Of a stretch of DNA of 64,000 bases, positions 56,706 to 63,637 are shown piece by piece. The notes below the pieces were generated by a model. That model had not been told where the DNA came from, searched no databases, and saw only the letters and a program-made list of their open reading frames with translations. The position numbers were made by a program, and so were the translations under genes. Origin of the DNA: Halocalculus aciditolerans (GTDB lineage Archaea; Halobacteriota; Halobacteria; Halobacteriales; Halobacteriaceae); the NCBI RefSeq assembly GCF_014647475.1, contig NZ_BMPG01000001.1:930001-994000 (forward strand), given 5' to 3'. Position 1 is the first letter of the stretch. Every line of letters starts with the position of its first letter.

Positions 56706-57332
56706 ATGGCCGAGCGGCTCCCCACGGGGATCGACGTGCTCGACAGGGAGCTCGACGGCGGTTTCCCCGCCGGGAGCGTCGTCGCCTATCAGGACCCACC
56801 CGCGAGCCAGGGCGAACTCCTCCTCTACGAGCTCTCCATCCCCCGCCCCACCTACTACCTCACCGCCGACCGCACGGAGTCCGCCGTCGCCGACGCCTTC
56901 GAATCCTCCGCCGTCCCCGCCAACGCACCCGAGCTCACCTTCCTCCCCGAGGGCGCACCCCTCGACACCGGCCGCCGCGCCTTCCGCAACGTCCCCGAAG
57001 GCTCGACGCTCATCATCGATCCAGCCGACGCCCTCGAACGCACCGAACGCAGCCGCTACCAGACCTTCCTCTCCGAACTCCAGAACCACATGCGGAACAC
57101 GAACAGCGTCGCGATCCTCCACTGCCTGAAGAGCGACCACAGCCCCGAACTCCGCGACACCACCGAACACATGGCCGACGTCGTCATCGACCTCCGCCAG
57201 ACGGTCACCGCGAGCGACGTCGAAACCCGCATCTCCATTCCGAAACTCCGCGGCGGCCGCGCCCTCAGCGAGACCATCAAACTCAACCTCGGCGACCGCG
57301 TCCGGATCGACACCTCCCGGGATATCGCGTAG
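56706..57332 (+). CDS. RecA/KaiC-fold protein with a degenerate Walker A
   Basis: 208 residues with the RecA/RAD55 core: LPTGIDVLDRELDGGFPAGSV (6-25), LIIDPADALERTERSR and the C-terminal strand pattern LNLGDRVRIDT. The P-loop position reads YQDPPASQGELLLYEL (28-43), without the GxxxxGK[ST] residues, so ATP binding is doubtful. It may act as a regulator or scaffold for the ParA-like ATPase just upstream. Start ATG 56706; the GTG at 56694 is possible. Confidence 0.8.
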   Translation: MAERLPTGIDVLDRELDGGFPAGSVVAYQDPPASQGELLLYELSIPRPTYYLTADRTESAVADAFESSAVPANAPELTFLPEGAPLDTGRRAFRNVPEGSTLIIDPADALERTERSRYQTFLSELQNHMRNTNSVAILHCLKSDHSPELRDTTEHMADVVIDLRQTVTASDVETRISIPKLRGGRALSETIKLNLGDRVRIDTSRDIA

Positions 57333-57368
57333 GTGGCTCGGAGCGAGCGCTAGCGAGCGAGAGCCACC
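57332..57368 (+). repeat. Stop-overlapping hairpin related to the GAACCGCG family
   Basis: GGTGGCTC (57332-57339) pairs with GAGCCACC (57361-57368); the first base is also the last base of the stop codon of the RecA-like gene. Downstream GAACGAGCGAGCGGGG recalls the GGCGAGCGGT flank of the other copies. The relation is by architecture only. Confidence 0.45.
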
Positions 57369-57513
57369 GAACGAGCGAGCGGGGAGGAACGACCCGCGAG
57401 CCACAGCTAGTTCGAAGCGAGCGATAGCGAGGCGTGAGGCAGTCGGCGAGACCCACTGCACACGCGACCGGGGGACGCGGTCCTTTTACTGCTCGCGGTG
57501 TTATCGAGGAGTA

Positions 57514-57939
57514 ATGGCTAGCGTTCCGTTCCACTACATCGACCTGCGGGCGTTCGCGTACGAGACGGAGGACGTCGAGCGGGTCGAGCGCGCGCTCCGG
57601 CATTTCCTGCCGGAGGAGTTCGAGTTGGAGGCGTCGGAGACGACGGGGCACAACGGCGACCGCATCCTGATTCTGTCGGCGCGCGTGGAGAACGCGGACG
57701 GGATGCGGGTGGTGTTGGACGCGATTCGCGAGGGCGCGGATCTGGAGACGGTACGCGAGCAGGTGCGGAATCGCGTGACGGAGAACTGCGAGTTCTACGT
57801 GCACTTCGACAAGCAGGAGGCCTACCGGGGGGCGAGTCGGCTCGGCGACGGCATCGTGTTGCGCGCGAAAGTGGAGGCGTATCCGGCGAAGCGCGAGGCG
57901 GCGGTCGAGAACGCGACGGACGCGCTCGCGGAGCAGTAA
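57514..57939 (+). CDS. Small RNA-binding protein, COG1325 type
   Basis: 141 residues. FHYIDLRAFAYETEDVERVERALRHFLP, then SETTGHNGDRILILSARVEN and CEFYVHFDKQEAYRGASRLGDGIVLRAKVEAYP match the archaeal DUF54/COG1325 group, which often lies near exosome or RNase P genes elsewhere. It is expected to bind RNA; details unknown. Followed by unusual non-coding DNA (57962-58351). Confidence 0.85.
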   Translation: MASVPFHYIDLRAFAYETEDVERVERALRHFLPEEFELEASETTGHNGDRILILSARVENADGMRVVLDAIREGADLETVREQVRNRVTENCEFYVHFDKQEAYRGASRLGDGIVLRAKVEAYPAKREAAVENATDALAEQ

Positions 57940-57961
57940 GCGTCGAAACGTAAAGAGCGGA

Positions 57962-58004
57962 CGTCGACGATGGGGGAAAGGGGGGGAAGGGGGTATCGTC
58001 GACG
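57962..58004. repeat. Perfect 10-bp inverted repeat enclosing a G-rich tract
   Basis: CGTCGACGAT (57962-57971) and ATCGTCGACG (57995-58004) are exact reverse complements. Between them lies G5-A3-G7-A2-G5-T. The G7 run could split to give four G-tracts on the + strand, so a G-quadruplex held at the tip of a hairpin is possible. It begins 22 bases after the stop of the RNA-binding protein gene. Confidence 0.85.
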
Positions 58005-58070
58005 CCCGGTATCGACAACGAGACCGGTTTCGGAACCACCGGTCAACTCGCGGTAACGGCTCCAGGGTGA

Positions 58071-58079
58071 TAAGTATAC
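58071..58079 (+). promoter_or_regulatory. TATA box for the 253-base structured segment
   Basis: TAAGTATAC is centred near 58075; a start about 26 bases downstream falls at 58099-58101, exactly where the complementary end GTTTAGTTA begins. The G-rich stretch TCCAGGGTGA just before may serve as BRE. Confidence 0.5.
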
Positions 58080-58098
58080 GGTCCGTCCTGGGGGCGGT

Positions 58099-58351
58099 GT
58101 TTAGTTAAGCGAAAGCTGGCCGGTCAACCGCTTGTGGGTGGGAATTCGAAAGGGGCCGAGCGGTCGTGAGCCGAACCGACGCAAGCACGCCCGAAGGGCG
58201 GGTGTGGTTCGAAAGGCGCGACGCGCCTTTCGTCATCCCGCAAGACGCTTCGCGTCTTGCTTACGACAGCGAGGTGTAGGCCACGAGCGCGAGGGGGCTT
58301 TCGGTAACGCCGACGTCGCCGCCCCATTCGACTGAATCTGCCTAACTAAAC
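58099..58351 (+). ncRNA. Candidate structured RNA (or small inverted-repeat element), 253 bases
   Basis: The ends pair: GTTTAGTTAAGC (58099-58110) with GCCTAACTAAAC (58340-58351), 11 of 12 positions. Inside are an AGC-GAAA-GCT hairpin with a GNRA loop (58107-58116), ACCGCTTG with CGAGCGGT, CGAACC/GGTTCG enclosing CACGCCC-GAA-GGGCG, AAAGGCGC/GCGCCTTT, and GCAAGACGC/GCGTCTTGC (58238-58258). A TATA box precedes it at transcription-start spacing. It lacks the conserved GGAAGGGAGCAG-like loop of SRP RNA and the GAGGAAAGUC of RNase P RNA. No direct target duplication was found, so a mobile origin is not proven. Confidence 0.5.
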
Positions 58352-58606
58352 ACGACCGGTCTTATCGGGCTAAGTCTATCAGGTGGCTGGGGTTTTCTGG
58401 CGGGAGTTATCGCAGGGGAAGTTCTGAGCTTATTCACTGACGACACGTTTTCGTTCATCGTGAACGACACCGACACACCAGGGGTAGATTACCCCAGGAT
58501 CGATGTTTTAGTTGATGACCATCACCATCCAAGTGTTGGTGATGGTATCGGCGTTGGTACGTATCAAGGTCATATGTGGAAAGATCCAGTTTTCATCGTA
58601 GTCTAA
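58346..58606 (+). pseudogene. 5'-truncated ORF abutting the structured segment
   Basis: The frame is open from 58346 to TAA 58604-58606 and reads TTGLIGLSLSGGWGFLAGVI, a helix, then a hydrophilic part with DVLVDDHHHPSVGDGIGVGT and an end at KDPVFIVV. It looks like real protein but has no ATG, GTG or TTG near the start; the first GTG is about 37 codons in. Its 5' limit coincides with the 3' end of the structured segment, as if that segment had replaced the original start. Codons are AT-rich. Confidence 0.5.
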
Positions 58607-58698
58607 TCTACCACCACTGTGGGGGTCCATCTCCCTCTTAGTATCCACGAAAAGACACAATAGCAGACGGTGTATTACTAACTAACAGGAGTACACCG

Positions 58699-58962
58699 AT
58701 GACCATGATTCAGTCAATTATTCTCTACTCGCCCGGGATAGTTCTCGGATTCATTCTCGCTGTAATTAGCCTGACTGTGGGACCCAGAATTGAACAATGG
58801 TCCGGTCCTAAGACGATTGTGAAATTTCTGGGAATCGTCTTGCTCTCCACTATCGCTGTCGTATATACGAACGGGCAATACATGGCCGCGCTTTCGCTGA
58901 TGTGTGGACTAATAATCGGTGTCACCGCGATTCTGCTGTTCCGCCATTTGAAGGGTTACTAA
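58699..58962 (+). CDS. Small membrane protein in an AT-rich island
   Basis: 87 residues with three hydrophobic helices (about 5-27, 40-58, 63-80) and a final RHLKGY. The region is far less GC-rich than the rest of the window (codons such as ATT, TTA, AGA). An AGGAG (58687-58691) lies 7 bases before the ATG, one of few clear Shine-Dalgarno-like sites here. Probably foreign DNA. Function unknown. An 92-base gap before it has no other feature. Confidence 0.65.
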   Translation: MTMIQSIILYSPGIVLGFILAVISLTVGPRIEQWSGPKTIVKFLGIVLLSTIAVVYTNGQYMAALSLMCGLIIGVTAILLFRHLKGY

Positions 58963-59109
58963 GATAAAGTGTCTATTCGATAGAATAACTCCCGTTCTAT
59001 GTTTCCTTATTCCATAGCCGCCAACCATCAATAGAAGTCTCTGACTGCCGATCGCTGAAACACGAGACAGACCCAATTTGACTGGAGGTGCTATAGTTGA
59101 TGCGGAGAC

Positions 59110-59265
59110 CTACCGATTCCCGGATGGGCGGCCGAAGAAGACGGGCCGCGAACTCTTCGAGAGCGTCGCGGTGGTTCGCATCAACGAACGCTGCGTCGGG
59201 TCCTCCAAGGCGTCGACGACCTCGCCGAACGTCGCGGGGTCGGGCTTTAAGAGAACAGTCTCCCA
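59110..59265 (-). pseudogene. Possible relic of a winged-helix regulator
   Basis: On the minus strand 51 residues are open, including LLKPDPATFGEVVDALEDPT and QRSLMRTTATL, with haloarchaeal codon bias and a stop at 59110-59112, but with no start codon: a stop lies just upstream at 59266-59268. The ALEDPTQRSLM motif resembles ArsR-type winged-helix proteins (ALADPTRRRIL). The rest of the 379-base gap (58963-59341) shows no gene; the open frame on the + strand over this stretch runs into the tRNA and is unlikely to be real. Confidence 0.4.
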
Positions 59266-59341
59266 CTACGCGCGTGAGAGTCATGCCGAACACCCCGGCT
59301 GGGCGAAGAAGGTCGTCTGTGGCTCTGAACCTGAGCTTCTA

Positions 59342-59415
59342 AGCCAGTGGGGGGATTTGAACCCCCGATCTCTCGATTACAAGTCGAGCGCTTGAACCAC
59401 CCAAGCGCCACTGGC
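59342..59415 (-). tRNA. tRNA-Thr (anticodon TGT)
   Basis: The acceptor stem GCCAGTG/CACTGGC is perfect, with discriminator T, the archaeal Thr identity base. The anticodon stem CTCGA/TCGAG encloses CTTGTAA, anticodon TGT. The T arm is CGGGGG-TTCAAAT-CCCCCC with a D arm GCTTGGGTGGTTCAAGC. 74 bases, CCA not encoded. Confidence 0.95.
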
Positions 59416-59423
59416 GCGAGTGG

Positions 59424-59918
59424 CTATTCTCGGTCGGGGGTTGAGTTTGTGTCGGTTTCGGCGGGGCGTTCCATGAGGACGCGGTGGGGGGTGTAGCCGC
59501 GGGACTCGTAGAGGGCGCGGGCGTCGTCGTTGTCGGCCATGACGGAGATGGCGAGTGTGTCGACGTCGTCGTCGCGGAGGCGGGTTTCGGCGGCGTCGAG
59601 GAGGCGGGAGCCGATGCCGTCGTGTCGGTAGGGTTCGGTGACGTAGACGTTGTCGATGAGGCCGCGCGTGGCGTCCTCCTGGTAGAGGCCGGTTTCGACG
59701 TGGAACATGACGAACCCGACGATTTGGCGGGTTCGCGCGACGAGGAGGTTGTCGGTGACGATGTACTGGCTGACGACGTCGCGGGCGGTGGTGCGGTTGG
59801 GTTCGGCGAGGAGGTGGGTGCCGTGTTGGCGTTGGTCGGCGACGAGGTCGACCCAGAGGTCGAGGACGGCGTCGAGGTCGTCGGTGGTCGCGGGTTCGAT
59901 AGTCGCCTCGGTGGTCAT
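59424..59918 (-). CDS. GNAT family N-acetyltransferase
   Basis: 164 residues. The acetyl-CoA loop is PYRHDGIGSRLLDAAETRL and the C-terminal signature DDARALYESRGYTPHRVLME. It starts inside the pgk stop (4-base overlap), so it is co-translated with pgk. The target is unknown; a link to glycolysis is positional only. The adjacent tRNA-Thr lies on the same strand, 9 bases after the stop. Confidence 0.88.
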   Translation of the reverse strand: MTTEATIEPATTDDLDAVLDLWVDLVADQRQHGTHLLAEPNRTTARDVVSQYIVTDNLLVARTRQIVGFVMFHVETGLYQEDATRGLIDNVYVTEPYRHDGIGSRLLDAAETRLRDDDVDTLAISVMADNDDARALYESRGYTPHRVLMERPAETDTNSTPDRE

Positions 59919-61117
59919 CTGCGGAGGGCGTCGACGGCGGGGAGGGTGCCGCCGGTGAGGATGGTGAGCGCCGCGCCGCCGCCGGTGGAGACGTGGTCGA
60001 ACCCCTCGACGTCGAACTTCCGGATGGCGGCGGCGGTGTCGCCGCCGCCGACGATGCTGTAGGCGTCGCTGTCGGCGACGGCGGTGAAGAGGTCGCGGCT
60101 CCCGTCGCCGAAGAGGTCGTGTTCGAAGACGCCGGCGGGGCCGTTGAGGACGACGGTGCCGGCGGCGTCGAAGTAGTCGGTGTAGGCGGCGACGGTGGCG
60201 GGACCGATGTCCATCGCGGATTCGCCGTCGCGGGGCGGGAGGTCGGTCTTGGAGAGGACGACGCGTTCGCCGTCGCGTTCGACGGCGACGTCGACGGGGA
60301 GGTCGATGCGGTCGGGGTAGCGTCCGAGGAGGTCGGCGGCGCGCCCGATCTCGTCCCAGTAGCCGCGGTCGCGGACGAACTCCTCGCTGGCGGTGCCGAT
60401 GTCGACGCCGGCGGCGAGGAGGAAGACGTTCCCGACGACGCCGGTGGTGAGGACGGTGTCGGCGAGGCCGTTTTCGAGGGCGTGCTCGGCGACGTCGATG
60501 GAGTCGGGGACTTTTGCGCCGCCGACGACGTAGACGCGGGGTTCGGGCGTGTCTTCGACGCTTCCCAGCACGTCGAGTTCGCGCTCCAGGATGCGCCCGG
60601 CGTACGCGGGGAGGCGTTCGGGGAAGCCGACGAGGCTCGGCTGGCTGCGGTGGGCGGCGGCGAACGCGTCGCTGACGTAGGCGTCGAGGGCGGGGGCGAG
60701 CCGGGAGACGAGGAAGGTCTCGGCGGCGCGCGCCGGCTCGAACTCCATGTACTCCTCGCTGTAGAAGCGCGTGTTCTCGAGGACGACGATTTCGCCGGGG
60801 TCGAGCGCGCCGACGGCGTCGCGGGCGTCGGCGGAGAACGTCCCGTCGCAGTAGGAGACGGGGGCGTCGAGGAGTTCGTCGAGGCGCTCGGCGTGCGCTT
60901 CGAGGCGGGCGAAGTCGTCGCCGCCGGGTCGGCCCTGATGGGCGAGGAGGGCGACGCGGCCGCCGCGCTCGGCGAGCTCGGCGATGGTTTCTCGATGCGC
61001 GCGGATGCGCGCGTCGTCTGTGAGGCCGCCGTCGGCGTCCACTGGACTGTTGATGTCGACGCGGACGCCGAGGGCCGCGCCGTCGACGTCGAGGTCGTCG
61101 AGGGTCCGAACCGGCAT
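59915..61117 (-). CDS. pgk: Phosphoglycerate kinase
   Basis: 400 residues. VRVDINSPVD (substrate Asp-Asn), ALLAHQGRPGG, the hinge VVLNGPAGVFEHD and the C-terminal VGGGDTAAAIRKFDV with STGGGAALTIL (nucleotide loop) match PGK. Converts 1,3-bisphosphoglycerate and ADP to 3-phosphoglycerate and ATP in glycolysis and the reverse in gluconeogenesis. First gene of the pgk-GNAT pair. Confidence 0.96.
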   Translation of the reverse strand: MPVRTLDDLDVDGAALGVRVDINSPVDADGGLTDDARIRAHRETIAELAERGGRVALLAHQGRPGGDDFARLEAHAERLDELLDAPVSYCDGTFSADARDAVGALDPGEIVVLENTRFYSEEYMEFEPARAAETFLVSRLAPALDAYVSDAFAAAHRSQPSLVGFPERLPAYAGRILERELDVLGSVEDTPEPRVYVVGGAKVPDSIDVAEHALENGLADTVLTTGVVGNVFLLAAGVDIGTASEEFVRDRGYWDEIGRAADLLGRYPDRIDLPVDVAVERDGERVVLSKTDLPPRDGESAMDIGPATVAAYTDYFDAAGTVVLNGPAGVFEHDLFGDGSRDLFTAVADSDAYSIVGGGDTAAAIRKFDVEGFDHVSTGGGAALTILTGGTLPAVDALRR

Positions 61118-61172
61118 TACGGGGCACTGGGCGACGACCGGGCTTAGTCGTTACTGTCGCGTGCGCGGCAAA

Positions 61173-61184
61173 GAAAGCTTTAAC
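61173..61184 (+). promoter_or_regulatory. BRE/TATA promoter of the liv operon
   Basis: GAAAGCTTTAAC holds a BRE-like GAAAG and TATA CTTTAA. A start about 26 bases downstream would leave a 5' leader of roughly 15 bases before the ATG at 61221. Confidence 0.6.
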
Positions 61185-61220
61185 CGGGCTAGTCACTCTC
61201 TGTCGTGTACAAGGTTACCA

Positions 61221-62339
61221 ATGGCCGCAAATCCCTTAGAATCGTACATTTCGGAGAACTCGGTGCCCGCGCTGGTCCTCACCGTCTTCCTGGTCCTCGT
61301 CGGCGTCGGCCTCCTTCTCGACCTCGCCTTCCGGCTCGCCACCGACCCGAGTATCGTGTCGACGATGGCGACGTACACGTGGGACGGGCTCACGCTCGGC
61401 CTCGTCCTCGGGTTGGCAGGCGTCGGTCTCTCCATGACGTACAGCATTCTGAACTTCGCGAACTTCGCGCACGGCGACTACCTCACGACCGGCGCGTTCG
61501 CCGGCTGGGCGACGACGTGGGCGATCGCGGGCTTCGGCTCCGCGGACCTCGGCAGCCTCATCCTGCTCGGCGCGGGCGGCGACACCTACGCCAGTGACGT
61601 CGGCGTGAACGTCCTCGCCGCGCCGCTCGGCATCGTCGCCGGCCTCGTCGTCGCCGTCGTCGCGACGATACTCCTCTCGCTGTTCATCGACCGCACCGTC
61701 TTCAAACCGCTGCGGAGCGCGGAAGGCATCACCGTCCTCATCGCCTCTATCGGTGTCGCGCTCGCGCTCCGGTACGTCATCGTTCTCGTCTGGCAGCAGT
61801 CGAAACGCGGCCTCACCAGCGGCGAGACGAACGCGTTCACGTGGACGCGCGGCAGCGAGACCCTCCTCCAGATCTCCTGGAGCGACATCACGCTCGTCGT
61901 CATCACCGTCGGACTGATGCTCGGCATCCACCTCCTCTTGCAGACGACGAAGCTCGGGAAGGCGATGCGCGCCATGGCCGACAACGAGGACCTCGCGCGC
62001 ATCACGGGTATCCCGACGGAGCGCGTCGTCACGTGGACGTGGATCGTCGGCGGCGGCCTCGCGGGCGCGGCCGGCTACCTCATCGCGCTCAAACAGGGGA
62101 CGCTCGGCTACAACCTCGGCTGGCTCCTCTTGCTCCTCATCTTCGCCGCCGTCATCCTCGGCGGCATCGGGAGCGTCTACGGCGCAATCGGCGGCGGCCT
62201 CATCATCGGGCTCGCCGCGAAGGTGAGCCTCCTCTGGCTCCCCGAGAGCTCGTTCGCCCGGCCGACCGCGTTCCTCGTCATGATTCTCATCCTCGTCCTG
62301 CGCCCGCAGGGCCTCTTCGCAGGGAGGGAGACAGCATGA
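61221..62339 (+). CDS. livH: Branched-chain amino acid-type ABC permease (LivH-like)
   Basis: 372 residues with eight or more transmembrane helices. LAGVGLSMTYSILNFANFAHGDYLT is the LivH signature, and GIPTERVVTWTWIVGGGLAGAAGYLIALKQGT is the EAA-like loop with following helix. A shared TMD2-type permease for branched-chain amino acids, urea or short amides; the solute is unknown because the substrate-binding protein is not in this window. Overlaps livM by four bases (ATGA). Confidence 0.92.
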   Translation: MAANPLESYISENSVPALVLTVFLVLVGVGLLLDLAFRLATDPSIVSTMATYTWDGLTLGLVLGLAGVGLSMTYSILNFANFAHGDYLTTGAFAGWATTWAIAGFGSADLGSLILLGAGGDTYASDVGVNVLAAPLGIVAGLVVAVVATILLSLFIDRTVFKPLRSAEGITVLIASIGVALALRYVIVLVWQQSKRGLTSGETNAFTWTRGSETLLQISWSDITLVVITVGLMLGIHLLLQTTKLGKAMRAMADNEDLARITGIPTERVVTWTWIVGGGLAGAAGYLIALKQGTLGYNLGWLLLLLIFAAVILGGIGSVYGAIGGGLIIGLAAKVSLLWLPESSFARPTAFLVMILILVLRPQGLFAGRETA

Positions 62340-63637
62340 GCGACGAACCGTTCATCGACCGGGCCGCAGAACGCCTCGGCGGCGACCTCGGTCTCGTCAT
62401 CGCGTTCTTCGTCGGCATCTACGCGCTGTACATCGCGTTCGGCCTCCTCCTCGGATACGGGGCGAACGGCACGGCGAACGCGCTCCGCCGCATCACGTTC
62501 CTCGCGGCCGTCTACGCGCTCGCCGTCCTCGCCCTGAACCTCCACTGGGGGTACACGGGCCTGTTCAACATCGGCGTCGCCGGCTTCATGGCCGTCGGCG
62601 TCTACACGATGGCGATGGTGAGCGCCGCCCCCGTCCCGGGTGCCGCTGCAGGCTCCTTCCAGGGCGGCCTCGGACTCCCGCTCTGGGTCGGCATCCTCGC
62701 CGGCATGGCCGCCGCCGGCCTCTTCGGGGCCGTCGCGAGCCTCCCCGCGCTCCGGTTGCGCGCGGACTACCTCGCCATCGTCACCATCGGTCTCTCCGAG
62801 ATCGCGCGGTTCACCTACCAGTCGACGACCTTCCAGCCGTGGACGGGCGGCGGGAGCGGGTTCACCCTCGACTCCACGCCCGCGTCCGTCGTCGCCGACC
62901 TCTCGCCGAACGTCGCAGTCGGCGGCGTCAGCGCCCCCGTCGTCAACGGGTGGTTCTACGCCATCTTCCTCCTCGTGATGGTCGGCGTCTTCTACTGGTT
63001 CCTCGCGCGCGTCGCGAACTCGCCGTTCGGCCGCGTGCTCGCCGGTATCCGCGAAGACGAGGAAGCGACGCAGAGCCTCGGGAAGCACACGCCGAAGTTC
63101 AAGATGAAGTCCTTCGTCGTCGGCTGTGCGTTCATGGGTCTCGTGGGCATCCTCTGGCAGGGCTCCCGCGGGTTCATCAACCCGACGACGTTCAAACCCC
63201 AGGTGACGTTCTTCATCTGGATCGCCATCATCATCGGCGGCGCGGGGTCGAACACGGGGAGCGTCCTCGGCGGCGCGCTCTTCGCCGGCCTCCTCTTCGA
63301 GGGGCCGCGCTACGTCGCGAACGTCCTCTCCGAGTTCCTCGCGCTCCCGTCCAGCCCGGACACCATCCTCCAGGCCTTCGGCGGCCCCGGCGTCTTCCTC
63401 TCCTACTTCATGAACAACGTCGGCCCCATCCGCCTCATCCTCACGGGCGTCGTCCTCGTCGTCCTGATGCATCGGCGGCCCGACGGCCTCCTCGGCCACC
63501 GTCAGGAGCCCGCCGCCGCCGTCAACATCCTCGGCGACCGCGGGGACGAATCGCGCTCGACGACCACCGGCGAAGCGCTCGCCACCGACGCGACCGACGA
63601 CGACGCCACCGAGGGGAACGGGGGTGAGTCGAAGTGA
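62336..63637 (+). CDS. livM: Branched-chain amino acid-type ABC permease (LivM-like)
   Basis: 433 residues, eight to ten helices. ALNLHWGYTGLFNIGVAGFMAVGVYT and the EAA loop NSPFGRVLAGIREDEEATQSLGKHTPKFKM match LivM. A long acidic tail after DGLLGHRQEPAAAV (about 390-433) is a haloarchaeal addition. Pairs with LivH in the membrane channel. Starts with ATG overlapping the livH stop; ends overlapping the livG GTG by four bases. Confidence 0.92.
   Translation: MSDEPFIDRAAERLGGDLGLVIAFFVGIYALYIAFGLLLGYGANGTANALRRITFLAAVYALAVLALNLHWGYTGLFNIGVAGFMAVGVYTMAMVSAAPVPGAAAGSFQGGLGLPLWVGILAGMAAAGLFGAVASLPALRLRADYLAIVTIGLSEIARFTYQSTTFQPWTGGGSGFTLDSTPASVVADLSPNVAVGGVSAPVVNGWFYAIFLLVMVGVFYWFLARVANSPFGRVLAGIREDEEATQSLGKHTPKFKMKSFVVGCAFMGLVGILWQGSRGFINPTTFKPQVTFFIWIAIIIGGAGSNTGSVLGGALFAGLLFEGPRYVANVLSEFLALPSSPDTILQAFGGPGVFLSYFMNNVGPIRLILTGVVLVVLMHRRPDGLLGHRQEPAAAVNILGDRGDESRSTTTGEALATDATDDDATEGNGGESK

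Noticed and set aside
58099-58351. SRP (7S) RNA or RNase P RNA
   Set aside because: The conserved SRP loop (GGAAG...GAGCAG type) and RNase P core words (GAGGAAAGUC) are absent on both strands.
58099-58351. Insertion sequence with target duplication
   Set aside because: The bases flanking the inverted ends do not match each other and no transposase is coded, so only a candidate element is kept.
59078-59395. A 105-codon frame on the + strand before tRNA-Thr
   Set aside because: It runs through most of the tRNA on the other strand, and its last 20 residues are antisense tRNA. Not kept as a gene.
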